42,147 nt of DNA, taken from the NCBI GenBank assembly GCA_009692065.1, contig SHZY01000040.1, forward strand, positions 1 to 42,147, given 5' to 3'. The position numbers and the translations under genes are program-made. This DNA comes from Gemmataceae bacterium. GTDB taxonomy: Bacteria; Planctomycetota; Planctomycetia; Gemmatales; Gemmataceae. Below, one piece after another: positions 35,886-42,147 of the stretch. Every line of letters starts with the position of its first letter. Positions within the stretch are counted from its first letter, which is position 1. Under the pieces are notes generated by a model. It ran no database searches, was not told where the DNA came from, and saw nothing but the letters and a program-made list of their open reading frames with translations.

Positions 35886-36479
35886 TCAATTGTTGGCCGA
35901 CCGCCCAATCTCCTGCAAACCCTCATCGAGTAGCCGGCGGTGGTCTTCCTCGGTCAGCGAGCGACCGATCGCCTTGGCGGAGATCAGCGTCGCGAGCTGG
36001 GCCGCCTGCGACCACAGCTCCTTGATTGCCGCGTCCTTGGCGATTTCCATCTCGTGACGGAAACGTTCCTGGTCGCCCTGAATCTTGGCGGCGGCGGCGG
36101 CAAGCTTCTGGGCCGCCAGCTCGTCGCCTTTCTTGCGTGCGTCTTCCATGAGCTGGGGGATTTGCTGATGGGCGTCGGCCAGTTCCTTTTGGAAGTCGGT
36201 CTTCAGCTTCTCCATCGCCGCGCGCGTCTTCTTGGCCTCTTCAAGGGAAGAGCGGATGGTCTCCTCACGCTTCTGCAAGCCTTCGAGGATCGGGCCCCAC
36301 GCCGATTTGCGCAAGATCACCAACAGCAGCACGAAGACGACGATCGACCAGACGGCCGTGTCGTAGCGGATGTGCATCGGATCGGTCGAGCCGTGCGCAT
36401 CGTCGGCCGCGAAGACCGGCGCAGCGACGCACAGGAACACGATCACGAGCCATGGCAACAAAGAAAGCAAACGCTGCAT
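35886..36479 (-). CDS. atpF: F-type ATP synthase subunit b
   Basis: A 197-aa subunit with a cleavable-looking signal (MQRLLSLLPWLVIVFLCVAAPVFA) before the usual membrane helix (WSIVVFVLLLVILRKSAWGPILEGL). A long charged helix follows (KREETIRSSLEEAKKTRAAMEKLKTD...), ending in the delta-binding region. The extra signal peptide is unusual for subunit b but subunit c here also has one. The ATG at 36479 follows gcgagg. Confidence 0.93.
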   Translation of the reverse strand: MQRLLSLLPWLVIVFLCVAAPVFAADDAHGSTDPMHIRYDTAVWSIVVFVLLLVILRKSAWGPILEGLQKREETIRSSLEEAKKTRAAMEKLKTDFQKELADAHQQIPQLMEDARKKGDELAAQKLAAAAAKIQGDQERFRHEMEIAKDAAIKELWSQAAQLATLISAKAIGRSLTEEDHRRLLDEGLQEIGRSANN

Positions 36480-36501
36480 GGGTACCTCGCTTCAGAATTA
36501 A

Positions 36502-36555
36502 CCGCTTGCCGTTTAGCGTTCGCGTGACGTCGTGCGAACACTAAACGGCAAGCGG
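36502..36555. repeat. Family A palindrome, copy 9 (atpE-atpF)
   Basis: Long arms, ccgcttgccgtttagcgttcgc at 36502-36523 (22 nt split here for length: ccgcttgccgttt + agcgttcgc) and its near complement at 36534-36555, with one mismatch and a 10-nt loop. It is a variant with arm sequence gtttagcgttcgc, between co-directional atp genes. Confidence 0.88.
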
Positions 36556-36563
36556 CGAACCAA

Positions 36564-36938
36564 CTACGCCTTACCTGCGGCCTGGATGCAGATGATCAGC
36601 GCGAAGAACGTCGCCCCTTCGAGGAGCGCGCCGATTATGATCATGGCGGTCTGGACGCGGCCGGCGGTTTCCGGCTGACGAGCCATGCTTTCGAGTGCCG
36701 CGGCGCCAATGCGGCCGAAGCCGAGGCCTGCGCCGATGATGACGAGACCGGCGCCGAGACCCGCGCCCCAGGCCGGACTGCCGAAGGCGCTGTATTTGGA
36801 TTGCGCTTCGATCTTTTCAATGTCCTGCTTGTGCCTGGCAACGTCCATCGCCTTGTCTTGAGCGAGAATGGGGTCCGCCAGCGGAAGCAGCATTCCCGTC
36901 GCAATCAGAATCAGGCCGAGCATCTTCAAACGATTCAT
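36564..36938 (-). CDS. atpE: F-type ATP synthase subunit c
   Basis: A 124-aa proteolipid, longer than the usual 75-90 aa. Residues 1-27 look like a signal peptide (LGLILIATGMLLPLADPILAQ), a polar linker of about 30 follows, and the two-helix hairpin begins near 55. The first helix is GAGLGAGLVIIGAGLGFGRI, the loop is RQPE (87-90) and the ion-binding carboxylate is Glu107 in IIIGALLEGATFFALI. The pattern LEGATFF fits a proton-type ring better than a sodium type. The ATG at 36938 has aaggag 6 nt upstream. Confidence 0.93.
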   Translation of the reverse strand: MNRLKMLGLILIATGMLLPLADPILAQDKAMDVARHKQDIEKIEAQSKYSAFGSPAWGAGLGAGLVIIGAGLGFGRIGAAALESMARQPETAGRVQTAMIIIGALLEGATFFALIICIQAAGKA

Positions 36939-36982
36939 GGAAACTCCTTCAACAGAAATAAGGTTGTTCAACGTAGTGGTTT

Positions 36983-37912
36983 TCAATGGGCCGCCGTGCC
37001 GTGCCCGTGCACATCCTCCGCGCCGGCGTCCGGTGATTCCTCATGACCGTGCCCATGGTCGTCGTGGCCATGGACCGCGTGTTCCGCATGTTCCAGCACG
37101 CCGCCCAGGAACAGCGCCGTCAAGAACGTGAACAGGTACGCTTGCAAGAACGCGACGAACAGTTCGAGCAAGCTGAGCGCCGTCACGCCGAGCACGCTCG
37201 CCAGGGTGACGGACCATTCCAGCGTCGGGTTGGTGTTGCGCACCGCGGGGATGAACAGCAAGATTGTCGCCAGCACCATGTGCCCCGCGAACATGTTGGC
37301 GAAGAGACGAACCGACAACACAAAACACTTGATGAGCAAACCGACGAATTCGATGGGCCAAAGCATGAGGATCATCGGGATCTTCATCGCCAGCGGCATT
37401 TCCATATGCGGCGCGAAGGAGAAGGCATACGCCTTGAATCCGAACCTGGAGATCGTGCCGGCGGTGATCAGGAGGTAAGTCCCCGTCGCCAGGACCAACG
37501 TCATGGAGAAGCTCGCCGTCGGCGAGCCGAGGAATGGCACCATGCCGAGCAAATTGCAAAACAGCACGAAGAGAAATACGGTCCACAGATAAGGAACGTA
37601 GCGATCCGCGTCCTTGCCGATGTAGGGCTTGGCAACTTCGTCGCGGATGAAGGTGAGGATCGATTCGAACAGGTTCCAGAACTTGCCGGTCGGCGCTTCG
37701 CCGGTTTGGATTTTCTTGGCGAGGGGCAAGTAAATCCACAGGATCAACCCGCCCGCAAGCAGCATCAGGAGGGTGTACTTGGTGATGCCGAACCCGTCGC
37801 CGTGGAAGACGCCGCGAATGCCGGGCAGCGGAATCTCCAGGTGTACGGATTCGAACAAGTGCCAGCTGAGAGTATCCAGCACATGTTCGACAGCAGTAGC
37901 TGCGAAAATCAT
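36983..37912 (-). CDS. atpB: F-type ATP synthase subunit a
   Basis: A 309-aa membrane subunit with about six helices. The essential Arg of the proton channel is Arg202 in FVLSVRLFANMFAGHM. It ends in a His-rich cytoplasmic tail (HAEHAVHGHDDHGHGHEE and HGHGTAAH). The ATG at 37912 (ggggaacgg upstream) is chosen over a TTG at 37933. It is followed by atpE. Confidence 0.95.
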   Translation of the reverse strand: MIFAATAVEHVLDTLSWHLFESVHLEIPLPGIRGVFHGDGFGITKYTLLMLLAGGLILWIYLPLAKKIQTGEAPTGKFWNLFESILTFIRDEVAKPYIGKDADRYVPYLWTVFLFVLFCNLLGMVPFLGSPTASFSMTLVLATGTYLLITAGTISRFGFKAYAFSFAPHMEMPLAMKIPMILMLWPIEFVGLLIKCFVLSVRLFANMFAGHMVLATILLFIPAVRNTNPTLEWSVTLASVLGVTALSLLELFVAFLQAYLFTFLTALFLGGVLEHAEHAVHGHDDHGHGHEESPDAGAEDVHGHGTAAH

Positions 37913-37940
37913 CCGTTCCCCCACACTTGCCAAGACCTTG

Positions 37941-38330
37941 CTACGCTTTCGGCGACCCGTTCAACTTGGGTTGCTGCCGAACCAAGAGGGTGATCTCGAA
38001 AGCCAAGAACACCGGATAGAACATTGCGAGCCAAAACCAGAACGGCGTATCGAAAGCGCCCGGCTGTGATTGGGTCAAGTAAAACCCGCCGCCCAGGGCA
38101 ATCGCCATGCGAAAGCCCGATGCCCCCAGACTCGCCAGCAGCATCATGCCCGGATCGGAGCGATAGCTCCACACGACCCAGGCGAGCGTGATCGCAGCTG
38201 GCACGAACGTCAGCCCGAAGGCCGTACCGGCTTGCAGCAGCGATTCCGTGCCGCCAATCGCATAGCCAACCCCGAGCGCAGCCGCACCAAACAACACCGA
38301 CCCAGCACAAAACAGGACCAGACTCTTCAT
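37941..38330 (-). CDS. AtpI/AtpR-like membrane protein of the ATP synthase operon
   Basis: A 129-aa protein with about four membrane helices (LFCAGSVLFGAAALGVGYAI, TFVPAAITLAWVVWSY, MLLASLGASGFRMAIALGGG, FWFWLAMFYPVFLAFEITLLV). Its place between atpZ and atpB fits AtpI or N-ATPase AtpR, which assist c-ring assembly. The ATG at 38330 overlaps the atpZ stop as ATGA, so translation is coupled. The family call is by position and topology. Confidence 0.75.
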   Translation of the reverse strand: MKSLVLFCAGSVLFGAAALGVGYAIGGTESLLQAGTAFGLTFVPAAITLAWVVWSYRSDPGMMLLASLGASGFRMAIALGGGFYLTQSQPGAFDTPFWFWLAMFYPVFLAFEITLLVRQQPKLNGSPKA

Positions 38331-38563
38331 GGCGGCGGCTTCATGTCGGACGATTCGTCCCGGTCTTTTTGCCTCAGGATCGCGATCAAATGAACCAACC
38401 CGGCCGTGAAGCCGAGGACAGCTGCAACAATCGTAATCCAGGGCGTCGTTTCCAGCCAACTGTCGAGGTAGAAACCAAGGATGGTGGGCAACACCATCTC
38501 CACACCGGTCTGTGCGATGGCGAGCGAGTAGCCCATCTCTCGCGGCGACGGTTTCTGGTCCAT
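38327..38563 (-). CDS. atpZ: AtpZ/AtpI-family protein
   Basis: A 78-aa two-helix protein with GYSLAIAQTGVEMVLPTILGFYLDSWLETTPWITIVAAVLGFTAGLVHLIAIL, matching the AtpZ pattern (GxxLDxWLxTxPW). AtpZ, with AtpI, forms an Mg/Ca channel or helps ATP synthase assembly. First gene of the operon. The ATG at 38563 has gagggg 6 nt upstream. Confidence 0.85.
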   Translation of the reverse strand: MDQKPSPREMGYSLAIAQTGVEMVLPTILGFYLDSWLETTPWITIVAAVLGFTAGLVHLIAILRQKDRDESSDMKPPP

Positions 38564-38608
38564 GCTCGGCCCCTCACGCGGGACCTGATTCCTTGCGTAC
38601 AACACAGC

Positions 38609-38637
38609 TATTTTGAAGACTGGAAGGCCATCGTCAA
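38609..38637 (-). promoter_or_regulatory. Possible sigma-70 promoter of the atp operon
   Basis: On the minus strand, ttgacg (38637-38632), a 17-nt spacer and aaaata (38614-38609) resemble a weak -35/-10 pair about 45 bp before the atpZ ATG. The -10 is poor, so the call is tentative. Confidence 0.3.
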
Positions 38638-38676
38638 CGTGATTCGTGAATTTTTTCGCAAAGTCGGATGGAAGAG

Positions 38677-38800
38677 AAACCACGGATCACACCGATGGCA
38701 CGGATAAGAAATGCTCGGACTCGTAATGGCTATCGGCGCCGGCCCTTGTCGTCGGGAACCTGGTTTTCCCTATCCGTGCCATCGGTGTGATCCGTGGTTT
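38677..38800. repeat. Palindromic repeat, family D copy 2 (divergent gap)
   Basis: Perfect 30-bp arms at 38677-38706 and 38771-38800 (core cacggatcacaccgatggca), with a 64-nt loop. It lies in the gap 38564-39314 between the atp operon and the divergent DUF4912 gene, as copy 1 does between its own divergent genes. The rest of the gap (to 38940) is A/T-rich and holds ttgactttgtcaa near 38859, a further small palindrome. Confidence 0.9.
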
Positions 38801-38947
38801 TCTCGGCATTTTCGTCACCAGCGGCAGCGATTTTCCAGGGTCCCCATTTTTCCCTTGACTTTGTCAAAAAGCAACCAACAGAGCCTAAAAAATCAAGAAA
38901 AATCAGCCGTCCCCGCACGAATTCACGGAATTCTCACCAAGTTCGTA

Positions 38948-38977
38948 TTGACTAGCCGCTGTCGAAAAATGTATCAT
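38948..38977 (+). promoter_or_regulatory. Possible sigma-70 promoter for the DUF4912 gene
   Basis: ttgact (38948-38953), an 18-nt spacer and tatcat (38972-38977) are close to -35/-10 consensus. It reads toward the DUF4912 gene, about 330 bp downstream; the long leader 38990-39314 shows no gene. Confidence 0.45.
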
Positions 38978-39314
38978 CGTCATTAGATCAATTTTCCCTA
39001 GCCGTTGATTACCCCGCGAGAACGCACCGTGAAAAACCAGCCGCACACGCCGCTTTGACTTGTGATTCCAGGCAAACGCAGACCCAATTTGGGCCGTTTG
39101 TCTTTTTTATTCGTTGTCTTGCCTTGGCAGAACGTTTTGATATCAAAGTAGTTACGCTCCAAGAACTTGCCTCCCCAGTTGGCGCTCTGGCCAATCGCTC
39201 CTGACCTCAAGGTTTTCCTCCCCCCAGCGGATGGTCGGGATTGTCGCACCACGGATGGTTTGTCGGATTCGTTTACGAATTCCTCCAAGACATAGCCATT
39301 CGGAGTCGCGACGC

Positions 39315-40430
39315 ATGTCAATCGAAAAATGGAAATCCCTCAATCGCACGGACCTGCAAGAGTTGGCGCAGAAGAAGGGCGTTACCGGCGTCACGCGCAA
39401 GACCAAGAATGAACTGATCCACGCGCTCGTCAAGCTCGCCAAGGCCAAGGCGAAAGCCCGCGAAATCGCCCAGCCCAAAACCAAGCTCCGCGGCAAGCCG
39501 CAGCGCCACGCCGCCCATCTCAGCAATGGCTCCACGTCGGTCGAAGAGCACATCGAGCGCAGCAAGTACGACGTCGGCGTGCCGACCAAGGATCTCTCCG
39601 GCAAGATCGCCAAGGAGCTGCCCCGCGGCTACGGCAAGGACCGCGTCGTCTGCATGGTGCGCGATCCCTACTGGCTGCACACCTACTGGGAACTGACGCG
39701 CCAATCCGTGCAGCGCGCTGAAGCCGCCCTCGGCCAGGACTGGCACGGCTCCAAACCGATTCTGCGCCTCATCGACGTCACCTCAACCGAAACGACCTCC
39801 TCGTCGGAGTACGCGGTGCGCGATATCGAGATCCACGGCGGCTGCAACAACTGGTACATCGACGTCAGCAATCCGCCGCGCGCCTACCGCATCGACATCG
39901 GCTATCTCGCCAAGAACGGCCAGTTCTACGTGCTAGCCCGCTCCAACGTGGTCACCACGCCGCGCGCCGGCATGAGCGACATGATCGACGAGAACTGGGC
40001 CGACTTCGATTCCGAGAAAGCAGCCAAGATCTTCGCCATGTCCGGCGGCTTCGACCCCGGCGCCTCGAGCCTCGAACTCAAGCAACTGTTTGAAGAGCGT
40101 TTGCGCCGGCCGATGGGCTCGCCATCTGTGACCAGCTTCGGCTCCGGCGCATTCCAGTTTGGCAAGCACCGCAATTTCCGCTTCCAGCTCGACGCCGAAT
40201 TGATCGTCTACGGCAGCACCGAGCCCAGCGCCAAGGTAACCCTGCAAGGCGACCCGATCAAGCTCCGCCCCGACGGCACCTTCACCGTGCGCTACAGCTT
40301 GCCTGACAGCCGTCAAATCATCCCCGCCGTCGCCGCCAGCGCCGACGGCATCGAGGAACGCACGATCGTGCTGGCCGTGGAACGCAACACCAAGCATCTG
40401 GAGCCGGTGATCAACGAGGTGCAGGAGTAA
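39315..40430 (+). CDS. DUF4912 protein with N-terminal SAP/Rho-N-like domain
   Basis: A 371-aa protein. Residues 1-45 look like a SAP or Rho N-terminal helix-extended-helix (WKSLNRTDLQELAQKKGVTG, KTKNELIHALVKLAKAKAKA), which binds nucleic acid in other proteins. About 75-270 is the DUF4912 domain (DRVVCMVRDPYWLHTYWEL, NNWYIDVSNPPRAYRIDIGYL). About 300-371 has a beta-rich, fibronectin-like end (DAELIVYGSTEPSAKVTLQG). DUF4912 proteins have no known function. The ATG at 39315 has ggag 9 nt upstream. Confidence 0.85.
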   Translation: MSIEKWKSLNRTDLQELAQKKGVTGVTRKTKNELIHALVKLAKAKAKAREIAQPKTKLRGKPQRHAAHLSNGSTSVEEHIERSKYDVGVPTKDLSGKIAKELPRGYGKDRVVCMVRDPYWLHTYWELTRQSVQRAEAALGQDWHGSKPILRLIDVTSTETTSSSEYAVRDIEIHGGCNNWYIDVSNPPRAYRIDIGYLAKNGQFYVLARSNVVTTPRAGMSDMIDENWADFDSEKAAKIFAMSGGFDPGASSLELKQLFEERLRRPMGSPSVTSFGSGAFQFGKHRNFRFQLDAELIVYGSTEPSAKVTLQGDPIKLRPDGTFTVRYSLPDSRQIIPAVAASADGIEERTIVLAVERNTKHLEPVINEVQE

Positions 40431-40439
40431 ACCGGGTCT

Positions 40440-40534
40440 TCGTTTAGCGCCCGCAGTGCGAGTCGGTTGTGGCAGTTCAAAAACGGGGCCGGGAGGCGTT
40501 ATAAGGCAAATGTCTTATATCGACTTCCGGCCCC
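40440..40534 (+). terminator. Solo family A arm and hairpin after the DUF4912 gene
   Basis: cttcgtttagcgcccgc (to 40454) is one family A arm with no partner. It is followed by ggggccgggaggcgttataag (from about 40485) pairing with cttatatcgacttccggcccc (to 40534) with a few mismatches, a terminator-like stem. The solo arm shows that family A copies can be lost or recombined. Confidence 0.6.
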
Positions 40535-40584
40535 TTGTATCCCGTGCTGCGTTTCTTTTCTAGGGGCGCGGATCAGGGGACCAC

Positions 40585-40986
40585 GTGACCAACTGGCGTT
40601 TCAAGCTGCTCTACGATGGCGAGTGCCCCTTCTGCAAGGCGGAGGCCCGCTGGCTGCGCCGCCTTGACCGCCGCGGGCATCTGGCAATCGAGGACATCGC
40701 CGCCGCCGACTTCGACCCGGCCGCCTTTGGCTGCACGCTCGCGGACCTGATGGGCAGCCTGCATGGCGTCTTCCCGGATGGCCGCAAGACGCAAGGCCTG
40801 GAGACATTTCGCCAAGCTTATATCGCAGTCGGTCTGGGCTGGGTGTTTGCCCCGACCGGTTGGCCGGTGCTGCGGCCGATCTTCGATTGCCTCTACACGC
40901 TCTTCGCCCGCTACCGGGTGCGCATCGGCGGCATGTTCGGCCGCGGCTGTGCGGGCGACCGGTGTGCGGTGCCGCGGAGGAAGTGA
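40585..40986 (+). CDS. DCC-family thiol-disulfide oxidoreductase-like protein (DUF393)
   Basis: A 133-aa protein with the defining LLYDGECPFCKAEARWL (Cys14 and Cys17) and the FGCTLADLMGSLHGVFPDGRKTQGLETFRQAY region of DUF393. The membrane-proximal WPVLRPIFDCLYTLFARYRVRIG follows, and the tail holds CAGDRC. The family is a predicted thioredoxin-like oxidoreductase with little experimental work. The start is GTG at 40585 with gggg upstream. Confidence 0.88.
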   Translation: MTNWRFKLLYDGECPFCKAEARWLRRLDRRGHLAIEDIAAADFDPAAFGCTLADLMGSLHGVFPDGRKTQGLETFRQAYIAVGLGWVFAPTGWPVLRPIFDCLYTLFARYRVRIGGMFGRGCAGDRCAVPRRK

Positions 40987-40998
40987 GCGGGCGATTCT

Positions 40999-41193
40999 GA
41001 GGCCTGAAGGGCCGAAACAAAAAAGCCCAGGGCAACGCCCTGGGGTTGGGTCGGTCTCAAGGATTGGCCGCCCGGAAAGGGCATAACGGCGGTCGGCTGT
41101 TCGGGTTGTTACGCCCTTTCAGGGCTTTGTTTTGGGTTGCCCCGATTACCCAGGGCGTTGCCTTGGGCTGTTTTGTCCGAGCCTTTCAGGCTC
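40999..41193. repeat. Nested palindrome of about 195 bp
   Basis: Outer arms (40999-41045 and 41150-41193) share gggcaacgccctgg-type and gccttgggctgtttt-type cores; inner arms gcccggaaagggcataac (41079-41096) and gttacgccctttcagggc (41108-41125) form a second stem. A local cccagggc/gccctggg hairpin is within. It begins 13 bp after the DUF393 gene. Confidence 0.78.
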
Positions 41194-41227
41194 AAGAAAG
41201 GAAGGGCGGCCACACGTAATCGCCCCT

Positions 41228-41718
41228 GACCTCCGCCGGCGCCTGCACGCCCGGCCGCGGCACAGGGCTGGCAGATGGCTCGCGCGTCGTTTGCCGTCGG
41301 CGGCCGGGTTGCTTCTTGTCTTCCTTTTTCGGCACGGGGCGGGTTGGATGGGATGACGGCCGCGGCGGCGAGAGTCAAGTAAGGTGTCCCCGGAATTACG
41401 GGGGGTCAGGTTTTGTGTGTCATGCGTGTCACCACCACCCCCCATATGACATGCATGACATGAATGACACGCATGACACGAAACACAGCCGAATTGGCTG
41501 CCACTTCACACAGCACGGTTTGTCCAAGCGACAAGCACGCCGCGACCGAATTTAGATCGGTTAACGGCGCACCAACCGACCTTGACAAGCGAGATTCACT
41601 CAAGCTGCGGCTGCACGCAATCCGCCGCGATGACCTCCGCCGGCGCCTGCCCGCCCGCCCGCGGCACAGGGCCGGCAGATGGCTCGCGCGTCGTTTGCCG
41701 TCGGCGGCCGGGGTGCTG
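41228..41718. repeat. Direct repeat of about 87 bp, two copies
   Basis: Copy 1 at about 41228-41315 and copy 2 at about 41632-41718 begin gacctccgccggcgcctgc and share gcagatggctcgcgcgtcgt and tttgccgtcggcggccggg with a few differences, 404 bp apart. Neither codes for a convincing protein; short minus-strand frames through them are probably artefacts. Similar duplicated stretches often flank mobile elements. Confidence 0.75.
41417..41479. repeat. Inverted repeat with atgacat-like tandem units
   Basis: Perfect 15-bp arms gtgtcatgcgtgtca (41417-41431) and tgacacgcatgacac (41465-41479); the middle contains tandem atgaca-like units (catatgacatgcatgacatg). It lies between the two copies of the direct repeat. 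Confidence 0.7.
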
Positions 41719-41895
41719 CTTGGCTGCCGTTTTCGATATGAAGCGAATTGGGTCCGTTGGAGACGGCCGGATCGATTGGCGGCCGCGCCAAGAATCAAAT
41801 ATGCTGGCCCAGGAATCCAAAAAAAAAATCCCTTGTCTGCCGAAAAAACGGTTAAAATAAACACGGAAAAGCTACTTCCAAACACGGGGGATTCC

Positions 41896-42006
41896 ATGAA
41901 ACTGCCGCAATTCTATCGGAAGGGCAGAGGGGAAGAAGTAGAAACTTTCATTAACCCGAATCCCATCCCAAATACGCCAGAGGGGGGAATACTCGTCAAT
42001 TTGTAG
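41896..42006 (+). CDS. Possible 36-aa protein
   Basis: MKLPQFYRKGRGEEVETF, then a Pro/Asn-rich stretch (INPNPIPNTPEGG) and VNL. The ATG at 41896 has ggggg 6 nt upstream. The protein is short, without family, and between repeats and a transposase edge, so it may be a chance frame. Confidence 0.35.
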   Translation: MKLPQFYRKGRGEEVETFINPNPIPNTPEGGILVNL

Positions 42007-42068
42007 CCCTTCACGGGCAGCTGGCTTCGGCTTGCCCGGTTTTCGGCCACTGCTTATCATGTCGCGTT

Positions 42069-42147
42069 ATGACGACCGCAGGGACGCTACCGTGCGCAGG
42101 ATGCGCCAGGCTGGAACAACAGTTTAAGGAACTCCAAGCTCGGTTTG
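42069..42147 (+). mobile_element. Start of an IS66-type transposase gene, cut by the window edge
   Basis: The frame from ATG 42069 reads MTTAGTLPCAGCARLEQQFKE and continues LQARF to the end. LPC-x-GC followed by a Leu/Gln-rich coiled coil is the usual start of IS66 TnpC transposases in planctomycetes. Only 26 residues are visible, so the family call is tentative; the element's left inverted repeat was not found. Confidence 0.5.

Noticed and set aside
41464..41895. A longer plus-strand frame upstream of the 36-aa gene
   Set aside because: It runs through the inverted repeat and the second direct-repeat copy; the composition is arginine-rich and without domain features.

Overview
The window looks like a chromosomal segment of a Planctomycetota bacterium, probably a Gemmata-like lineage. 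This is inferred from gene content and style: PQQ/HEAT repeat proteins with signal peptides, a DUF4912 protein, a helix-turn-helix protein tethered by a C-terminal membrane helix, tandem zinc-ribbon/acidic/TM proteins, a kinase relic, high GC, and a very dense load of palindromic repeats. No rRNA, tRNA, CRISPR array or complete insertion sequence was recognised. The right edge appears to enter an IS66-type transposase gene.

Layout. 1-5.3 kb: a small membrane protein, phosphatidylcholine synthase (pcs), a 62-aa hypothetical, a secreted cyclase-family protein and a large membrane/PQQ-propeller protein. 5.4-12.6 kb: a chaperone cluster, groEL1-groES-groEL2-dnaJ-grpE, followed by an FmdB zinc ribbon, yacG and a NYN-domain protein. 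A near-consensus sigma-54 promoter and a hairpin-rich leader precede groEL1. 12.7-21.1 kb: a membrane-anchored HTH protein, a BON protein, an orphan ABC ATPase, an MFS transporter, DUF2760 and a propeller/HEAT protein. A second sigma-54 promoter lies here in front of no obvious gene and may drive a small RNA. 21.4-27.0 kb: a SWIM/SNF2 helicase cut in two by a palindromic element, then a HemW-like radical SAM protein, a GcvH-like lipoyl carrier and a two-cluster ferredoxin protein that look like one functional set. 27.1-29.7 kb: a decayed Ser/Thr kinase and three zinc-ribbon paralogues, one with an in-frame TAG. 29.8-38.6 kb: a full F-type ATP synthase operon on the minus strand (atpZ, an AtpI-like gene, atpB, E, F, H, A, G, D, C), with a broken nucleotidyltransferase lodged between atpA and atpG. 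38.6-42.1 kb: DUF4912, a DCC-family (DUF393) protein, and about 1 kb of repeats up to the transposase edge.

The most striking feature is the repeats. At least nine copies of one palindrome (arms close to cgtttagcgcccgc) sit in gaps between genes read in the same direction. Other families occupy convergent or divergent gaps. Several palindromes are inside genes: in frame in the PQQ-propeller and GcvH-like genes, supplying the stop codon of dnaJ, and frameshifting the SNF2 helicase. Together they suggest active or recently active non-autonomous palindromic elements that shape operon spacing and protein sequence.
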